Shown here: one piece after another, positions 43,129 through 56,631 of the stretch
How the letters are laid out: each line of letters begins with the position of its first letter
How positions within the stretch are numbered: the first letter of the stretch is position 1
Notes under the pieces: generated by a model
The model's database searches: none
The model's input: only the letters and a program-made list of their open reading frames with translations
Told to the model about the DNA's origin: nothing
Made by a program: the position numbers and the translations under genes
Source: Acidimicrobiia bacterium
GTDB taxonomy: Bacteria; Actinomycetota; Acidimicrobiia; Acidimicrobiales; CAIXPF01
Direction: 5' to 3'
Assembly: GCA_947476745.1 (NCBI GenBank)
Contig: CANJRG010000020.1
Coordinates: 1 to 64,000 of the forward strand
Length of the DNA: 64,000 nucleotides

Positions 43129-43908
43129 GTGGAGTTCGCCGAGTACCAGAACCGTTTCAAGTGCGTCGATGTCCAGCGATCCGACGACGGGGTGCTGGTG
43201 GTTCGCCTGCAGAACCGCGGCCAGTCGTTGGTCTGGGGTGGCCTCGCCCACCGGGAGCTGCCCGAGCTGTTCGCCATGATCGCCTCGGACCGAGAGAACC
43301 GGGTGATGGTGTTCACCGGCACCGGCGACGAGTTCATCAGCCTCGGCGCTGGCGGGCCGAACCCCCTGGCCCAGGGGCGCATCCGTCCGGCCAGCTGGGA
43401 ACAGATCATCTTCGAGGGCAACCGGCTGGTCCAGCAGATGCTGGAGATCGACGTGCCGATCATCTGCGCCCTCAACGGCCCGGTGGTGGCCCATTCCGAG
43501 CTTGCGGTGCTCTGCGACATCGTCATCGCCGCGGACCATGCCTACTTCCAGGACGCACCGCACTTCCCCGGGGGTCTGGTGCCCGGCGACAGCATGCAGA
43601 TCGTGTGGCCGATGCTGCTCGGCCCGAACCGGGGTCGGTACTTCCTGCTGACCGGCCAGAAGATCCACGCCGAGGAGGCGTTGCGGCTCGGGGTCGTCGG
43701 CGAGGTGCTCCCGGCCGCCGAGGTCCTGCCGCGGGCGCTCGAACTGGCCGGTGAGCTGGCCTGCCAGAACCCGTTGCTGTTGCGCCACACCCGGCACGTG
43801 CTGTCCCGGCCGTGGAAGCGGGCCATGGCCGAGGACCTGCACCTCGGTCTGGCGCTCGAGGGCATCGCGTCGTTGTCAGCCCGCCATTTCGGCACCGACG
43901 AGGGCTGA
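43129..43908 (+). CDS. Enoyl-CoA hydratase/isomerase family protein, divergent
   Basis: A 259-residue crotonase from GTG 43129, chosen because AGGAG lies eight bases upstream; an earlier ATG at 43051 would add 26 residues. FTGTGDEFISLGAGG is the first oxyanion segment, and PIICALNGPVVAHSELAVLCDI replaces the usual GGG of the second, so the oxyanion site is altered. The acid region is APHFPGGLVPGDSMQIVWP. The divergent form resembles carbon-carbon-cleaving crotonases such as 6-oxocamphor hydrolase-like proteins more than classic hydratases, but this is a weak inference. Confidence 0.82.
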   Translation: MEFAEYQNRFKCVDVQRSDDGVLVVRLQNRGQSLVWGGLAHRELPELFAMIASDRENRVMVFTGTGDEFISLGAGGPNPLAQGRIRPASWEQIIFEGNRLVQQMLEIDVPIICALNGPVVAHSELAVLCDIVIAADHAYFQDAPHFPGGLVPGDSMQIVWPMLLGPNRGRYFLLTGQKIHAEEALRLGVVGEVLPAAEVLPRALELAGELACQNPLLLRHTRHVLSRPWKRAMAEDLHLGLALEGIASLSARHFGTDEG

Positions 43909-43988
43909 GCGCAACCCACGGGCCGGGCCCGTTCGCCCGCACCGTCGCGCCGGGACCTCGACCGTGGCGGCGCGCCGAGCAGGCCCGA

Positions 43989-44418
43989 TCAGGTGGTCGT
44001 GATCCCGGCATGCAGCGGCTCGCCGGTTTCTCGCGTGGCGTCGGCGGTGGTGCCGGTCACCGACCCGGTCGTGCCGAGGGTCAGGGTTGCGGCTCGACAT
44101 CACCGCGGCGGTGCCGCCGGCGTGCGGGGTGGCCATCGACGTGCCCGAACGGAGTTCGTAGGTGATGCCCGAGGCATACGACGGCGAGTAGATGTCGTCG
44201 CCGGGGGCGAACAGATCGACGCAGGGCCCGTAGTTCGAGTAGCTGGGACGGGTGTCGGCCTGGTCGGTGGCGGCAACCGTCAGCAGCCGGGCCAACCGTG
44301 CCGTCGACAGGGTGCACGCATCGACGGCGATGACGGTGCTGATCGGCGCGTTGCCGGGGGCGTTCACCATGGTGACACCGGCGGCGATGAGCCGTGCAAC
44401 GGCACGGTCGATACGGTC
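43989..44418 (-). pseudogene. Third, decayed S8 subtilisin-type peptidase copy
   Basis: The minus strand first reads RIDRAVARLIAAGVTMV, then PSYSNYGPCVDLFAPGDD and SGTSMATPHAGGTAAVMSS, the last with the catalytic Ser (near 44138). A frame change then leads to GTTGSVTGTTADATRETGEP (ending LHAG) and a stop at 43989, which equals the GEPxH domain that follows the catalytic domain in the two intact neighbours. Everything before the Ser-containing half, including the Asp and His, the signal peptide and I9 domain, is absent, and a further loss lies between the two frames. It sits just beyond the 3' end of the peptidase gene at 44521. Confidence 0.85.
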
Positions 44419-44520
44419 GATCCCCTCGCAGTCCCCATGCTGGTCGTCCGGGCCGGATCGTGACGGCACGATCGCGGCCCGTCCTGCGGCAGGCCTGGCG
44501 CCCGGCTCCGCTGTACCCGC

Positions 44521-47391
44521 TCAGGTGGCCGAGGTGAACTTCCACCAGGTGCCGCTGTTGGCCAGCGTCGAACGCCCCGTGTTCACGGCCCGGACCTGCC
44601 AGTAGTAGACGGTCTTGCTGGCCAGGCCGGTGCGGGTCGTCGTGAGCGCCGTGCCGACCGACACCCACCCGGTGCTGCCGGTGACCCCGCAGGAGGCCGT
44701 CGCCGGGGTCAGGCAGAACTCGTAGGAGCTCGCCCCGGTCGAGGCCGCCCAGGTGAAGACGGCCGACGTGCGCGACACCCCGGTGGCCGCCGAGGCGGGC
44801 GTCTTCAGGGCGAAGGCACCCGGCGGTGCGGCGTTCACCACGATCGACAGGGCCTTCGTGGCCGTCCGACCGGCCGAGTCCCTGGCCTGCACGGTAAAGC
44901 TGAACGTTCCGGCCGCGGTGGGTGCACCGCTGAACGCCCCGGTGCTCGACAGGCTGAGCCCGGAGGGCAACGCGCCGGAGGCGATCGACCAGGTGTAGCT
45001 AGCGGATCCACCGGTTGCCGTCAGCGTGGCGGCGTAGGCGGTACCGAGGACGCCCGAGGCCAGGCTCGCCGTGGTGACGGTGACCGCCGAGGCGATCGCC
45101 AGGGAGACGGTCTTCGACACACTGGCCACGCCATCGGACACCGCCACCCCGAAGGTGAAGGTGCCGGTGGTGCCCGGCGTACCGGACACCACGCCGGCGC
45201 TGGTCAGGGTGAGGCCGCTCGGCAAGGTTCCCGAGGACAGCTTCCAGGTGTACACCTCGCTGCCGCCGGTGGCCACCAGGGTGGTCGAGTACGGCACGGA
45301 CAGGGTGGCGGCGGGCAGGGTGGCGCTGCTGATGGCGAGGGCCGTCGTGATCTTGATGCTCAGGCTGGCGGTGCTGACCCGGCCGGCGCCGTCGGCGGCC
45401 GAGACGATGAAGGTCGACAGCCCGCCGGTGGTGGGCGTGCCGGTGATCGAACCGGTGGTGGCCAGGGTGAGCCCGGCGGGCAACGCGCCCGAAGCCAGCT
45501 TCCACGTATAGGAACCGGTGCCCCCGCTTGCGCTCAGCTTGGCGCTGTAGGCCCGGGTCACCGAGCCCGACGGCAGCGAGGTGGTGGTCACGGTCACCGG
45601 GGTGGCCACGACCAGGGTGAGCGTCGCCGTGGCGCTGCTGTAGCCGTCAGTCACCGCCACCGACACCGGGTAGGACCCGACCGTGGTGGGCACGCCGCTG
45701 AGCACCCCGTCGGGAGACAGCGACAGACCGGGCGGCAGCATCCCCGAGGGCACCGACCAGGTGGCCGAGCCGGTTCCGCCGCCCGCTGCGAGCTGCGTCG
45801 AGTAGCTCACCCCGACCGATGCTGCGGGCAGCGTCGAGGTAGCCACCGAAATAGGCCCGGCGACGGACCAGGTGAGGGTGACCGGGCCGTTGCTGGCGGC
45901 CAGCCCGTCGACGGCCACGAGATAATACTGGCCGGCAGTCGCCGGGAACTGGACCGAACTCCACGTGGCACCAGTGACGTTGTCGTTGCTGGCAACCGGC
46001 GTCAGAGCGCCGACCGTGGTGCCGGTGTAGACGCCGAGCAGCGTGTCGAAGCCGCTGCCCTTCGTGGTGAGGGTGACCGGCGCGGACGACGCCGGGGTGA
46101 ACGCGTACCAGATCGACGCCCCGCCGACCTGCCCGGCGTGCGCCGGCTCCCCGGTTTCCGTGCTGGTGTAGGCGTTGCTGGCCACCACCGAGCCGGAGCC
46201 GGCAACGGTCAGCTTGACGGGTGCACCGAAGGCGTCGTTGGCCGGGGCCTTCAGCGTCGGGTCGGCGAAGAGCAGTTTGTTCGGCGAGCCGACCCCCAAC
46301 GTCGTGATTACGTTCGGCGTCGCCCCACTGGTCAGGGTCGACGCCACCTGCGAGGGGGTCAGCCGCGGGGTCTCGCCGAGTAGCAGCGCTGCAGCGCCGG
46401 CTACATGGGGAGCGGCCATGGACGTGCCCGACAGGGTTTTGGTGGCCGTGTCGTCCGTGTTCGAAGCCGACAGCACGGAGGTACCCGGGGCGAACAGGTC
46501 GAGACAGGTCCCCCAGTTCGAGTAGGTCGCCATGGCATCGGTCGAGGTGGTCGCCCCTACCGTCAGCGCAGCAGGCACCCGCCCCGGCGACTGGGTGCAC
46601 CCGTCGACCGCGTCGTTACCGGCGGCGACCACGACGGTGACCCCGGCGGCGATCAACCGGTTGATGGCGGCGTCGATGGTGCTGTTGGCCGACCCGGTGA
46701 GGCTCAGGTTGACCACGGCCGGGCGGCGGGTGGTGTCCGCAGCGATGTAGTCGAGCCCGGCAACGATGCCGCTCAACGTGCCGACCCCGGTGCAGTCCAG
46801 CACCCGGACCGGCACCACCGTGGCATTGGCGGCCATCCCCAACGTCGTACCGGCCGCCGTTGCCGCCACGTGGGTGCCGTGACCGGCACAGTCCTCGGTG
46901 CCCTTGCCGTCGGCCAGCGCCGTATACCCCGTGTGCACCCTCCCGGCCAACTCGGCATGGGTGGCCCGCACACCGGTGTCGACGACGTAGACGTACACCC
47001 CGCGCCCAGCCGTGACCGGTACGGCGAAGGTACCCGACAGAGGCAGGGCCCGTTGATCGCTACGGTCGACGCCCCAGCTCGAGGCGACCGCCGCCGCCCG
47101 AAAGGTGATGTCGGGTTCGATTCGCTCGACCAGAGGGTTCTTGCCCATCGTCGCCAGGTCGGCGTCGCTGAGCTTCACCGCCATGCCATTCACCGCTGTG
47201 CGGAAGACCTTGGATACGACTCGTCCCTGATTACGGATCTCCGTCGCCTGCGCATCGGGGTCGCTGCCCGCCTTGAAGGTCACCACGTAACCCGACGTGT
47301 CCGATGCGGCGCTGGCCACGGACACTCCCGCGGAGACCGACGCAAGGAGCACCGCCACGGCTACCAAAGTCGCGGTAGCGCGACGGCCCAT
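44521..47391 (-). CDS. Secreted S8 serine peptidase with Ig-like repeats
   Basis: A 956-residue extracellular subtilisin-like protease. ATG 47391 sits after GGGGA and opens a signal peptide (MGRRATATLVAVAVLLASVSA). An I9 propeptide follows (YVVTFKAGSDPDAQATEIRN), then the catalytic domain with Asp in VVDTGVRATH, His in GHGTHVAATAAG and Ser in SGTSMAAPHVAG; the triad is complete. A GEPAH-type accessory domain (YAFTPASSAPVTL, DTLLGVYTGT) and four He_PIG Ig-like units precede a C-terminal Cys-containing FN3-like module that ends STLANSGTWWKF. The ending recurs in the paralogue at 48581. Confidence 0.93.
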   Translation of the reverse strand: MGRRATATLVAVAVLLASVSAGVSVASAASDTSGYVVTFKAGSDPDAQATEIRNQGRVVSKVFRTAVNGMAVKLSDADLATMGKNPLVERIEPDITFRAAAVASSWGVDRSDQRALPLSGTFAVPVTAGRGVYVYVVDTGVRATHAELAGRVHTGYTALADGKGTEDCAGHGTHVAATAAGTTLGMAANATVVPVRVLDCTGVGTLSGIVAGLDYIAADTTRRPAVVNLSLTGSANSTIDAAINRLIAAGVTVVVAAGNDAVDGCTQSPGRVPAALTVGATTSTDAMATYSNWGTCLDLFAPGTSVLSASNTDDTATKTLSGTSMAAPHVAGAAALLLGETPRLTPSQVASTLTSGATPNVITTLGVGSPNKLLFADPTLKAPANDAFGAPVKLTVAGSGSVVASNAYTSTETGEPAHAGQVGGASIWYAFTPASSAPVTLTTKGSGFDTLLGVYTGTTVGALTPVASNDNVTGATWSSVQFPATAGQYYLVAVDGLAASNGPVTLTWSVAGPISVATSTLPAASVGVSYSTQLAAGGGTGSATWSVPSGMLPPGLSLSPDGVLSGVPTTVGSYPVSVAVTDGYSSATATLTLVVATPVTVTTTSLPSGSVTRAYSAKLSASGGTGSYTWKLASGALPAGLTLATTGSITGTPTTGGLSTFIVSAADGAGRVSTASLSIKITTALAISSATLPAATLSVPYSTTLVATGGSEVYTWKLSSGTLPSGLTLTSAGVVSGTPGTTGTFTFGVAVSDGVASVSKTVSLAIASAVTVTTASLASGVLGTAYAATLTATGGSASYTWSIASGALPSGLSLSSTGAFSGAPTAAGTFSFTVQARDSAGRTATKALSIVVNAAPPGAFALKTPASAATGVSRTSAVFTWAASTGASSYEFCLTPATASCGVTGSTGWVSVGTALTTTRTGLASKTVYYWQVRAVNTGRSTLANSGTWWKFTSAT

Positions 47392-47573
47392 TCCCCGATC
47401 TCCTGGAGTTCTGCTGAGATGCACTTGAGCCCTACGTTCCCGACGTCTCCTCATCACATCCCATCACGGGTGGCCTGGTGAGTCATCGCTCCGTCGAACC
47501 ATCCGCTTCGGATCGAGACCTCAGGGTGCAACGCGCTGGTCGGCTGGTCACACGCCGGGCAGGCTCGGCAACG

Positions 47574-47605
47574 CCAGACACGTACGGTGCAACCCCAGAC
47601 ACGTA
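47574..47605 (+). promoter_or_regulatory. Pair of 11-base direct repeats upstream of a thioesterase gene
   Basis: ccagacacgta occurs at 47574-47584 and at 47595-47605, a centre spacing of 21 bases, two DNA turns. The second copy ends 12 bases before the GTG at 47618. The match and helical phasing suggest a regulator binding to one face of the helix, but no regulator gene is adjacent and chance duplication cannot be excluded. Confidence 0.45.
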
Positions 47606-47617
47606 GGGTTTGACACC

Positions 47618-48445
47618 GTGCACGAGCCCTCACCCGCCGCCTCACCCGCTGCGTCGAGCCCGCTGACGCCGGCGTTCTTCCGGGAGGCCGGCGGCGTCTT
47701 CATCGGCAACGACGGGGCGCGCGGCCCCTGGGACCCCGAAGCCTGCCACGGCGGCCCGGTTGCCGCCCTGCTGGCGCGAGCGCTCGAGCTGCAGGTTCCC
47801 GACCAGGTTCTCGTCCGACTCACCGTCGAACTCCCCCGGCCGGTACCGGTGGCGGGCTTCACGATCGCCACAACCACCGTGCGCGCCGGGCGCTCGGTGG
47901 CGGCCACCTCGGCCGTGCTCACCGACGAGGGCGGCCGGGTGTGTGCCACGGCGTACGGCCTGCACCTCCAGCAGGCCGACATCGGCGACGTGCCCTCGCC
48001 GCCGCAGCCCGCCCCGATATTGACCGAGGCCGTCCCCGGGCCGTTCCCCATCACCGCAGCCCGGCATTCGCTGCCGATGTTCGGCACCGCCGTCGAAGCC
48101 CGCTACCCACCCGGCGAGGACCGACGTCCCGGGCCGACCACCCTGTGGCTGCTCACCCCGGCCATCCTCGAGGGCGAGGAGCCCTCCCCGTTCCAGCGGA
48201 TGTGCCCACTCGCCGACTGCGGCAACGCGATCAGCCGCAACACCGAGCTGGACGAGGCCAACTTCGTCAACCCCGACCTCACCGTGTTCCTGGTCCGCCC
48301 GCCTCGCGGTGCGTGGCTGGCCGCCCAGGCCGTCTCGCACTGGCAGCCGTCGGGGATCGGCCTGTCCGACGCCGCCCTGTTCGACCTCGACGGGTTCGTC
48401 GGCCGCGCCGTGCAGACCCTGCTGATCCGTCCCCCCGCCACCTGA
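47618..48445 (+). CDS. Acyl-CoA thioesterase-like double hot-dog protein
   Basis: A 275-residue cytoplasmic protein from GTG 47618. Residues about 35-115 form the first hot-dog domain, with ACHGGPVAALLARALELQV (the HGG substrate motif) and LVRLTVELPRPVPVAGFTIAT. The second half (EANFVNPDLTVFLVRPPRG; SGIGLSDAALFDLDGFVGRAVQTLLI) is the TesB-like second domain. It probably hydrolyses a fatty or aromatic acyl-CoA. A relative, also about 275 residues, lies at 59113. It is divergent from the S8 peptidase gene. Confidence 0.88.
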   Translation: MHEPSPAASPAASSPLTPAFFREAGGVFIGNDGARGPWDPEACHGGPVAALLARALELQVPDQVLVRLTVELPRPVPVAGFTIATTTVRAGRSVAATSAVLTDEGGRVCATAYGLHLQQADIGDVPSPPQPAPILTEAVPGPFPITAARHSLPMFGTAVEARYPPGEDRRPGPTTLWLLTPAILEGEEPSPFQRMCPLADCGNAISRNTELDEANFVNPDLTVFLVRPPRGAWLAAQAVSHWQPSGIGLSDAALFDLDGFVGRAVQTLLIRPPAT

Positions 48446-48508
48446 CCGGTCGCTCTGCGGGCCCTGATCGAAAACGGCCCTCGGGCCGCCGAACGGGCCC
48501 GGACTCGT

Positions 48509-48540
48509 CGCTGCGGGATGGCCTCGGCCACCCCGCAGCG
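48509..48540. terminator. Bidirectional hairpin between thioesterase and S8 peptidase genes
   Basis: Arms cgctgcggg (48509-48517) and cccgcagcg (48532-48540), plus the inner pair tggcc/ggcca, form a stem of fourteen pairs with one mismatch around a two-base tip. It is in the middle of a 135-base tail-to-tail gap. Confidence 0.8.
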
Positions 48541-48580
48541 TCATGACTTCAGTCGACTGCCGGTTCTGCGCAGCCCGCCA

Positions 48581-53035
<4,455 letters not shown>

Positions 53036-53283
53036 CGAGCTCTCCTCTTGCCTTCGCGGAGGCGGAACGTTGGCGGGCGCCGGCCGGAGCATGTCGCACC
53101 GAACGCACGTCTTCACCATTCGCCATTCTGGGGGGCCGGGGTACCCTTGCGAAAGGGATGTTCGGCCCTACCCCTCTGCTGCGGCACCATTTTCGGCCCC
53201 GTCGCCCAAACACCGCGATCGGCAACCACGCAACGTGGCGATCCGATCACTCCGGCCTCCGGGGTCACGACCGGCCGTCCCTG

Positions 53284-53928
53284 TCAGCCCCCTACGAGGA
53301 AGGCCACGAGCTGGGCTGCGATCGACGCACGGGTGCCCGCCGGGTCGGCGCCGGCGCCGCAGCTCAGCGACCCGAGCCGGCCTGCCGTGCCGTCGAGCAG
53401 ATCGGCGTGGCCGGCGTCGGGCAGCAGCACGACCCGGGCCCGAGCGATGGCCCGGGCGAACGTGGCGTGGTTACGGTCCGCCGGGGCGCACCGACTGCCG
53501 CGACCGCAGCCGACGATGAGGACCTCGCCGGTGGCCCCGCCCGCCGGCAACGGCCCCGGTGCCTGCCACGGCACACCGCCGGCCACCGGGTCGAGCAACG
53601 CCACCCCGCCCACCGGCAGCCGGGCGCTCGCCATCCACGCCACCAGGCCACCCCGAGAGTGGCCGGCGAGCCACAGCGCACGCCCGGTGCCGACCACCTC
53701 GTCACCGAGGGCGACGGCCCGTTCCGCCTCCTCCGCCGGGCCGAAGCGGCCGCTGAGCACCCCCGGGCCCGGCCGGTACAACGCCGGAACCACCACCTCG
53801 ACCCCACCGGCCGCCACCGGCGTCAGCAGGGCACGATAGGCCGACGGCGGGGCGAGGAAGCCGGGCAGGAACAGCAGCACCGGCGAGCCGCCCGCACCGA
53901 GGTGCAGCGAACGGGCGGGTAGCTTCAT
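53284..53928 (-). CDS. Alpha/beta hydrolase, chlorophyllase/dienelactone-hydrolase-like
   Basis: A 214-residue hydrolase from ATG 53928 (MKLPARSLHLGAGGSPVLLF). VLLFLPGFLAPPSAYRALLTP is the first strand, and LWLAGHSRGGLVAWMA is the nucleophile elbow with Ser in GHSRGG. The C-terminal His is probably in LLPDAGHADLLDG. The short length and the GHSRGG pattern resemble chlorophyllase-type or small dienelactone-hydrolase-like proteins. It is divergent from the LLM gene across 61 bases. The substrate is unknown. Confidence 0.85.
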   Translation of the reverse strand: MKLPARSLHLGAGGSPVLLFLPGFLAPPSAYRALLTPVAAGGVEVVVPALYRPGPGVLSGRFGPAEEAERAVALGDEVVGTGRALWLAGHSRGGLVAWMASARLPVGGVALLDPVAGGVPWQAPGPLPAGGATGEVLIVGCGRGSRCAPADRNHATFARAIARARVVLLPDAGHADLLDGTAGRLGSLSCGAGADPAGTRASIAAQLVAFLVGG

Positions 53929-53989
53929 CGGGCCAGTAGAGCACTGGGCTCCCCGGAAGGCATCGTGGTCACCGAAGTATGGTGGCGCC

Positions 53990-55006
53990 ATGCGTCTGGG
54001 AATGTTGTTGGGCTTCGAGGACTCACTGGCCACGATCGTGACCCTGGCCCGGGAGGGCGAGGCGGCCGGCGTCGGCTCGCTGTACACCGTCGAGGCCGGG
54101 CGCAGCGCGTTCGTCCCCGCCGCAGCGGTGATCAACGCCACCAGCGAGGCCCGTGTGGGTACCTACATCGTCAACGCCTACGCCCGCGACCCGTGGATCA
54201 CCGGGCTGGCGGCGCGGGATCTCGACGAGCTCAGCGGCGGCCGGTTCGTGCTCGGCGTGGGCACCGGCAACGTCCACTTCAACGAGTGGTACATGGGGGT
54301 CGACTCCCGCCGGCCCTGGGCCAAGATGCGCGACTACCTCACCATCGTGCGGGCCGTGGTGGCGGGCCGGGCCGGCGAGTCCGTGCGCTACGAGGGGCCC
54401 GAGCACCGCATCCGCTGGCGGGCGTCGTGGGACCCGACCCGGCCGTCGCTGCCGGTGTACCTGTCGGCCTCGGGCCCCAAGATGGTCAAGCTCGCCGGCG
54501 AGGTCTCCGATGGGGTGGGCGTGGGCATCATGGCCTCGACCACGTTCATGCGCGACATCGTGCGGCCCAATGCCTGCGCCGCGGCGACCGCAGCCGGGCG
54601 CGACGCCTCCGAGCTGGCCTTCCCGATGGGTGCGCTGATCAGCGTCAACCGGGACGAGGAGGCCGCCCGAGATGCCGTACGGGCCTCCATCTGTGGCCTG
54701 TTCCACCCGGTTCCGCACCCGTACTACGACTCGCAGCTGCGCCAGCTCGGTTTCACCGAGTTCGCCGACCGGGCCAACGAGCTGATGCCGGCGGGGCGCA
54801 CCCGCGAGGCCATGGACCTGGTGCCCGACGAGGTCATCGACACCATGACCATCACCGGCACGCCTCAGCAGTGCGCGGCACGTATCGCTGACTACGAGGC
54901 CCTGGCCGACGAGGTCATCGCCTTCCGGGTGGTGCAGCGGGACGAGCCGGCGGGCCTCGCCGCCTACGACGCCTTCTTCGAGCTGGCCGGGCTCGTGGCG
55001 GGATGA
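53990..55006 (+). CDS. F420-type luciferase-like (LLM) family oxidoreductase
   Basis: A 338-residue LLM protein starting at ATG 53990 (MRLGMLLGFEDSLATIVTLA). Landmarks are VGTYIVNAYARDPWITGLAARDLDELSGGRFVLGVGTGN, split here across the third and fourth barrel strands, then VYLSASGPKMVKLAGEVSDGV and a C-terminal TITGTPQQCAARIADY. The PKMVKLAGEVSDGV form is frequent in F420-dependent dehydrogenases of mycobacteria and actinobacteria. It may act on alcohols or aldehydes, but this is not certain. Its stop codon lies against the stem of a strong terminator. Confidence 0.9.
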   Translation: MRLGMLLGFEDSLATIVTLAREGEAAGVGSLYTVEAGRSAFVPAAAVINATSEARVGTYIVNAYARDPWITGLAARDLDELSGGRFVLGVGTGNVHFNEWYMGVDSRRPWAKMRDYLTIVRAVVAGRAGESVRYEGPEHRIRWRASWDPTRPSLPVYLSASGPKMVKLAGEVSDGVGVGIMASTTFMRDIVRPNACAAATAAGRDASELAFPMGALISVNRDEEAARDAVRASICGLFHPVPHPYYDSQLRQLGFTEFADRANELMPAGRTREAMDLVPDEVIDTMTITGTPQQCAARIADYEALADEVIAFRVVQRDEPAGLAAYDAFFELAGLVAG

Positions 55007-55044
55007 CGGTTCCGGTGCGGGCCGGACGACCCGCACCGGAACCG
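55007..55044. terminator. Perfect 15-base hairpin between convergent genes
   Basis: cggttccggtgcggg (55007-55021) and cccgcaccggaaccg (55030-55044) are perfect reverse complements around an eight-base loop. The left arm begins at the base after the LLM stop codon; the right arm ends seven bases before the converging small gene. Very stable, without a U-tract. Confidence 0.85.
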
Positions 55045-55051
55045 CCGGGTA

Positions 55052-55258
55052 TCACTTCGAGAGGGTGTTGATGGCCTGGGCCCAGAGCACGAACTTGTTG
55101 GTGGCCAGATCGCCGATGGTCTTGATGTTGAACGCCGCCTTGAGGGCTTCGCCGTCGGCCTCGCTGACGCCCTGCAGGGCGGCGACGGGGGCGTCGACGA
55201 GCTCTGCGAAGGACTTCTGCTCGTAGGCCTTGTCCAGGAACTTGCCGATATCGGCCAT
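55052..55258 (-). CDS. Small conserved actinobacterial protein, helix-hairpin-helix-like
   Basis: A 68-residue protein from ATG 55258 with GGAGG ten bases upstream. The sequence (MADIGKFLDKAYEQKSFAELVD, then APVAALQGVSEADGEALKAA and FNIKTIGDLATNKFVLWAQAI) is wholly helical. The ALQGVSEADGEALKAAFNIKTIGDLA part resembles a helix-hairpin-helix of the kind found in DNA-repair and nucleic-acid-binding proteins, while the rest resembles small conserved actinobacterial proteins whose function is unknown. It is a single gene. Confidence 0.85.
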   Translation of the reverse strand: MADIGKFLDKAYEQKSFAELVDAPVAALQGVSEADGEALKAAFNIKTIGDLATNKFVLWAQAINTLSK

Positions 55259-55478
55259 GGGGGAACCTCCCGGGTCTCCGGATGCTCCGCCGGGAGCACC
55301 GGTGCTGCACGTGCAGCTACGCCTTTTCTAGCAGCGGGACTCACCCCGCGGTCGGACCGGCGACCTGCCCGCAGCCCCGGGTACAGCCGCTAGGTTGCGG
55401 GGCGCCTGCTGGGGCACCTGCCTCGACCGTTTCGGCATCCGTTGGATGTTCAGCCACAGCGAAGGGGCCTCACCGACC

Positions 55479-56417
55479 ATGCGTATCACCATCGAGCACT
55501 CCCTGGCCCTGCGATTCGACGACGGTTCCCCCGTGCGGGCGGCCTCGGGCATCGCCCCCTTCGGCGACGGCTGGCTGGTCGCCCAGGACGATGCCACCCA
55601 CGCCGCCTGGCAACGCCCCTCCGGCATCACCGCGGTGCGCCTGTTCCCACCGGTGCAGGGCCACGATGTCTTCAGCCCCGAGGCCGGCACCAAGCCGCTC
55701 AAACCCGACATCGAGGCCACCGTACCGGTCCCCACCGACCGGGGCCCGGCGGTGCTGGCGCTCGGCTCGGGATCGAGCCCCCGCCGGCGGCGCGCCGCGC
55801 TCGTCACCCTGGGCCCGGACGGACCCGAGGCCACGGTGGCCGACCTCGCGGCGCTGTACGACGCGGTGGGCGAGGTGCTGGCCATCCCCGCCGCCGAGGT
55901 CAACCTCGAAGGCGCCTGCGTGATCGGCTCGGTGCTGCGCTGGTTCAACCGGGGCAACCTGGCGGCCGGGGTCCCCTCCGGCAGCGTCGACGTGGATCTG
56001 GCGCTGCTGCTGGGGCTGTTCGGCCCGGCCGGCAGCAGCGAGGCGGCGCTGGCCGCGGTGGTGGCGACCATGGGCGAGCCCCGGGTGTACGACCTCGGCA
56101 CCGTCGAAGGGGTGGGCCTCACCGTCTCCGACGCCGTCACCCTGCCCGACGGCCGGATCCTGGTGAGCGCCTCTGCCGAGGACACCCCCAACGCCATCGA
56201 CGACGGCCCCGTCGTCGGTGCCACCATCGCCCTCATCGACGACCGTACCGTGGTGGCCAACGCCGCCCTGCCGTTGTTCGAGGGCCGGGTGGCCAAGGTC
56301 GAGGGCCTGGCACTGCGCGAGGTGTCCGCCACCGGCGCCGCGGTGCTGGCCGTGGTCGACGACGACGACCCGGCCATCCCCTCGGCCCAGCACTACCTGG
56401 TGGTCGACTGGGGCTGA
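55479..56417 (+). CDS. DUF6929-like protein of unknown function
   Basis: A 312-residue protein from ATG 55479 (MRITIEHSLALRFDDGSPVRA). There is no signal peptide. The fold seems beta-propeller-like, with repeated strands such as ASGIAPFGDGWLVAQDDATHAAW, VYDLGTVEGVGLTVSDAVTLPDGRIL and VAKVEGLALREVSATGAAVLAV, and it resembles the DUF6929/esterase-like phytase-related group. No catalytic motif can be named. It is followed by a GGTATC repeat hairpin that may serve as its terminator. Confidence 0.75.
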   Translation: MRITIEHSLALRFDDGSPVRAASGIAPFGDGWLVAQDDATHAAWQRPSGITAVRLFPPVQGHDVFSPEAGTKPLKPDIEATVPVPTDRGPAVLALGSGSSPRRRRAALVTLGPDGPEATVADLAALYDAVGEVLAIPAAEVNLEGACVIGSVLRWFNRGNLAAGVPSGSVDVDLALLLGLFGPAGSSEAALAAVVATMGEPRVYDLGTVEGVGLTVSDAVTLPDGRILVSASAEDTPNAIDDGPVVGATIALIDDRTVVANAALPLFEGRVAKVEGLALREVSATGAAVLAVVDDDDPAIPSAQHYLVVDWG

Positions 56418-56441
56418 CGGGCGACCCCGCGCCGCGTGACC

Positions 56442-56525
56442 GACCGGTATCCGCCCCGACCGGTATCCGCCCCGACCGGTATCCGCCCCGACCGGTATCC
56501 AGACCGCGGGTACCGGTCGGGGCGG
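56442..56525 (+). repeat. GGTATC tandem 16-mers ending in a hairpin
   Basis: Four copies of a 16-base unit (gaccggtatccgcccc; the last is truncated) begin at 56442, 56458, 56474 and 56490. The last copy's ccgccccgaccggtatcc (56483-56500) pairs with gggtaccggtcggggcgg (56508-56525) with one mismatch across a seven-base loop. It follows the unknown gene by 25 bases and precedes the BVMO gene by about 106, so it could terminate the one transcript. Compare 12232-12282 and 63661-63741. Confidence 0.85.
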
Positions 56526-56631
56526 GGCGCGTCCTGCGCAGGCGCTCCCGCGCGACGCGCCCCGGTCGGCACTGTTCTACAGTCGCGGGCGTCGGCCGGA
56601 CGCGGCCGCCAGTGCATGCAGGGGGAAACGC

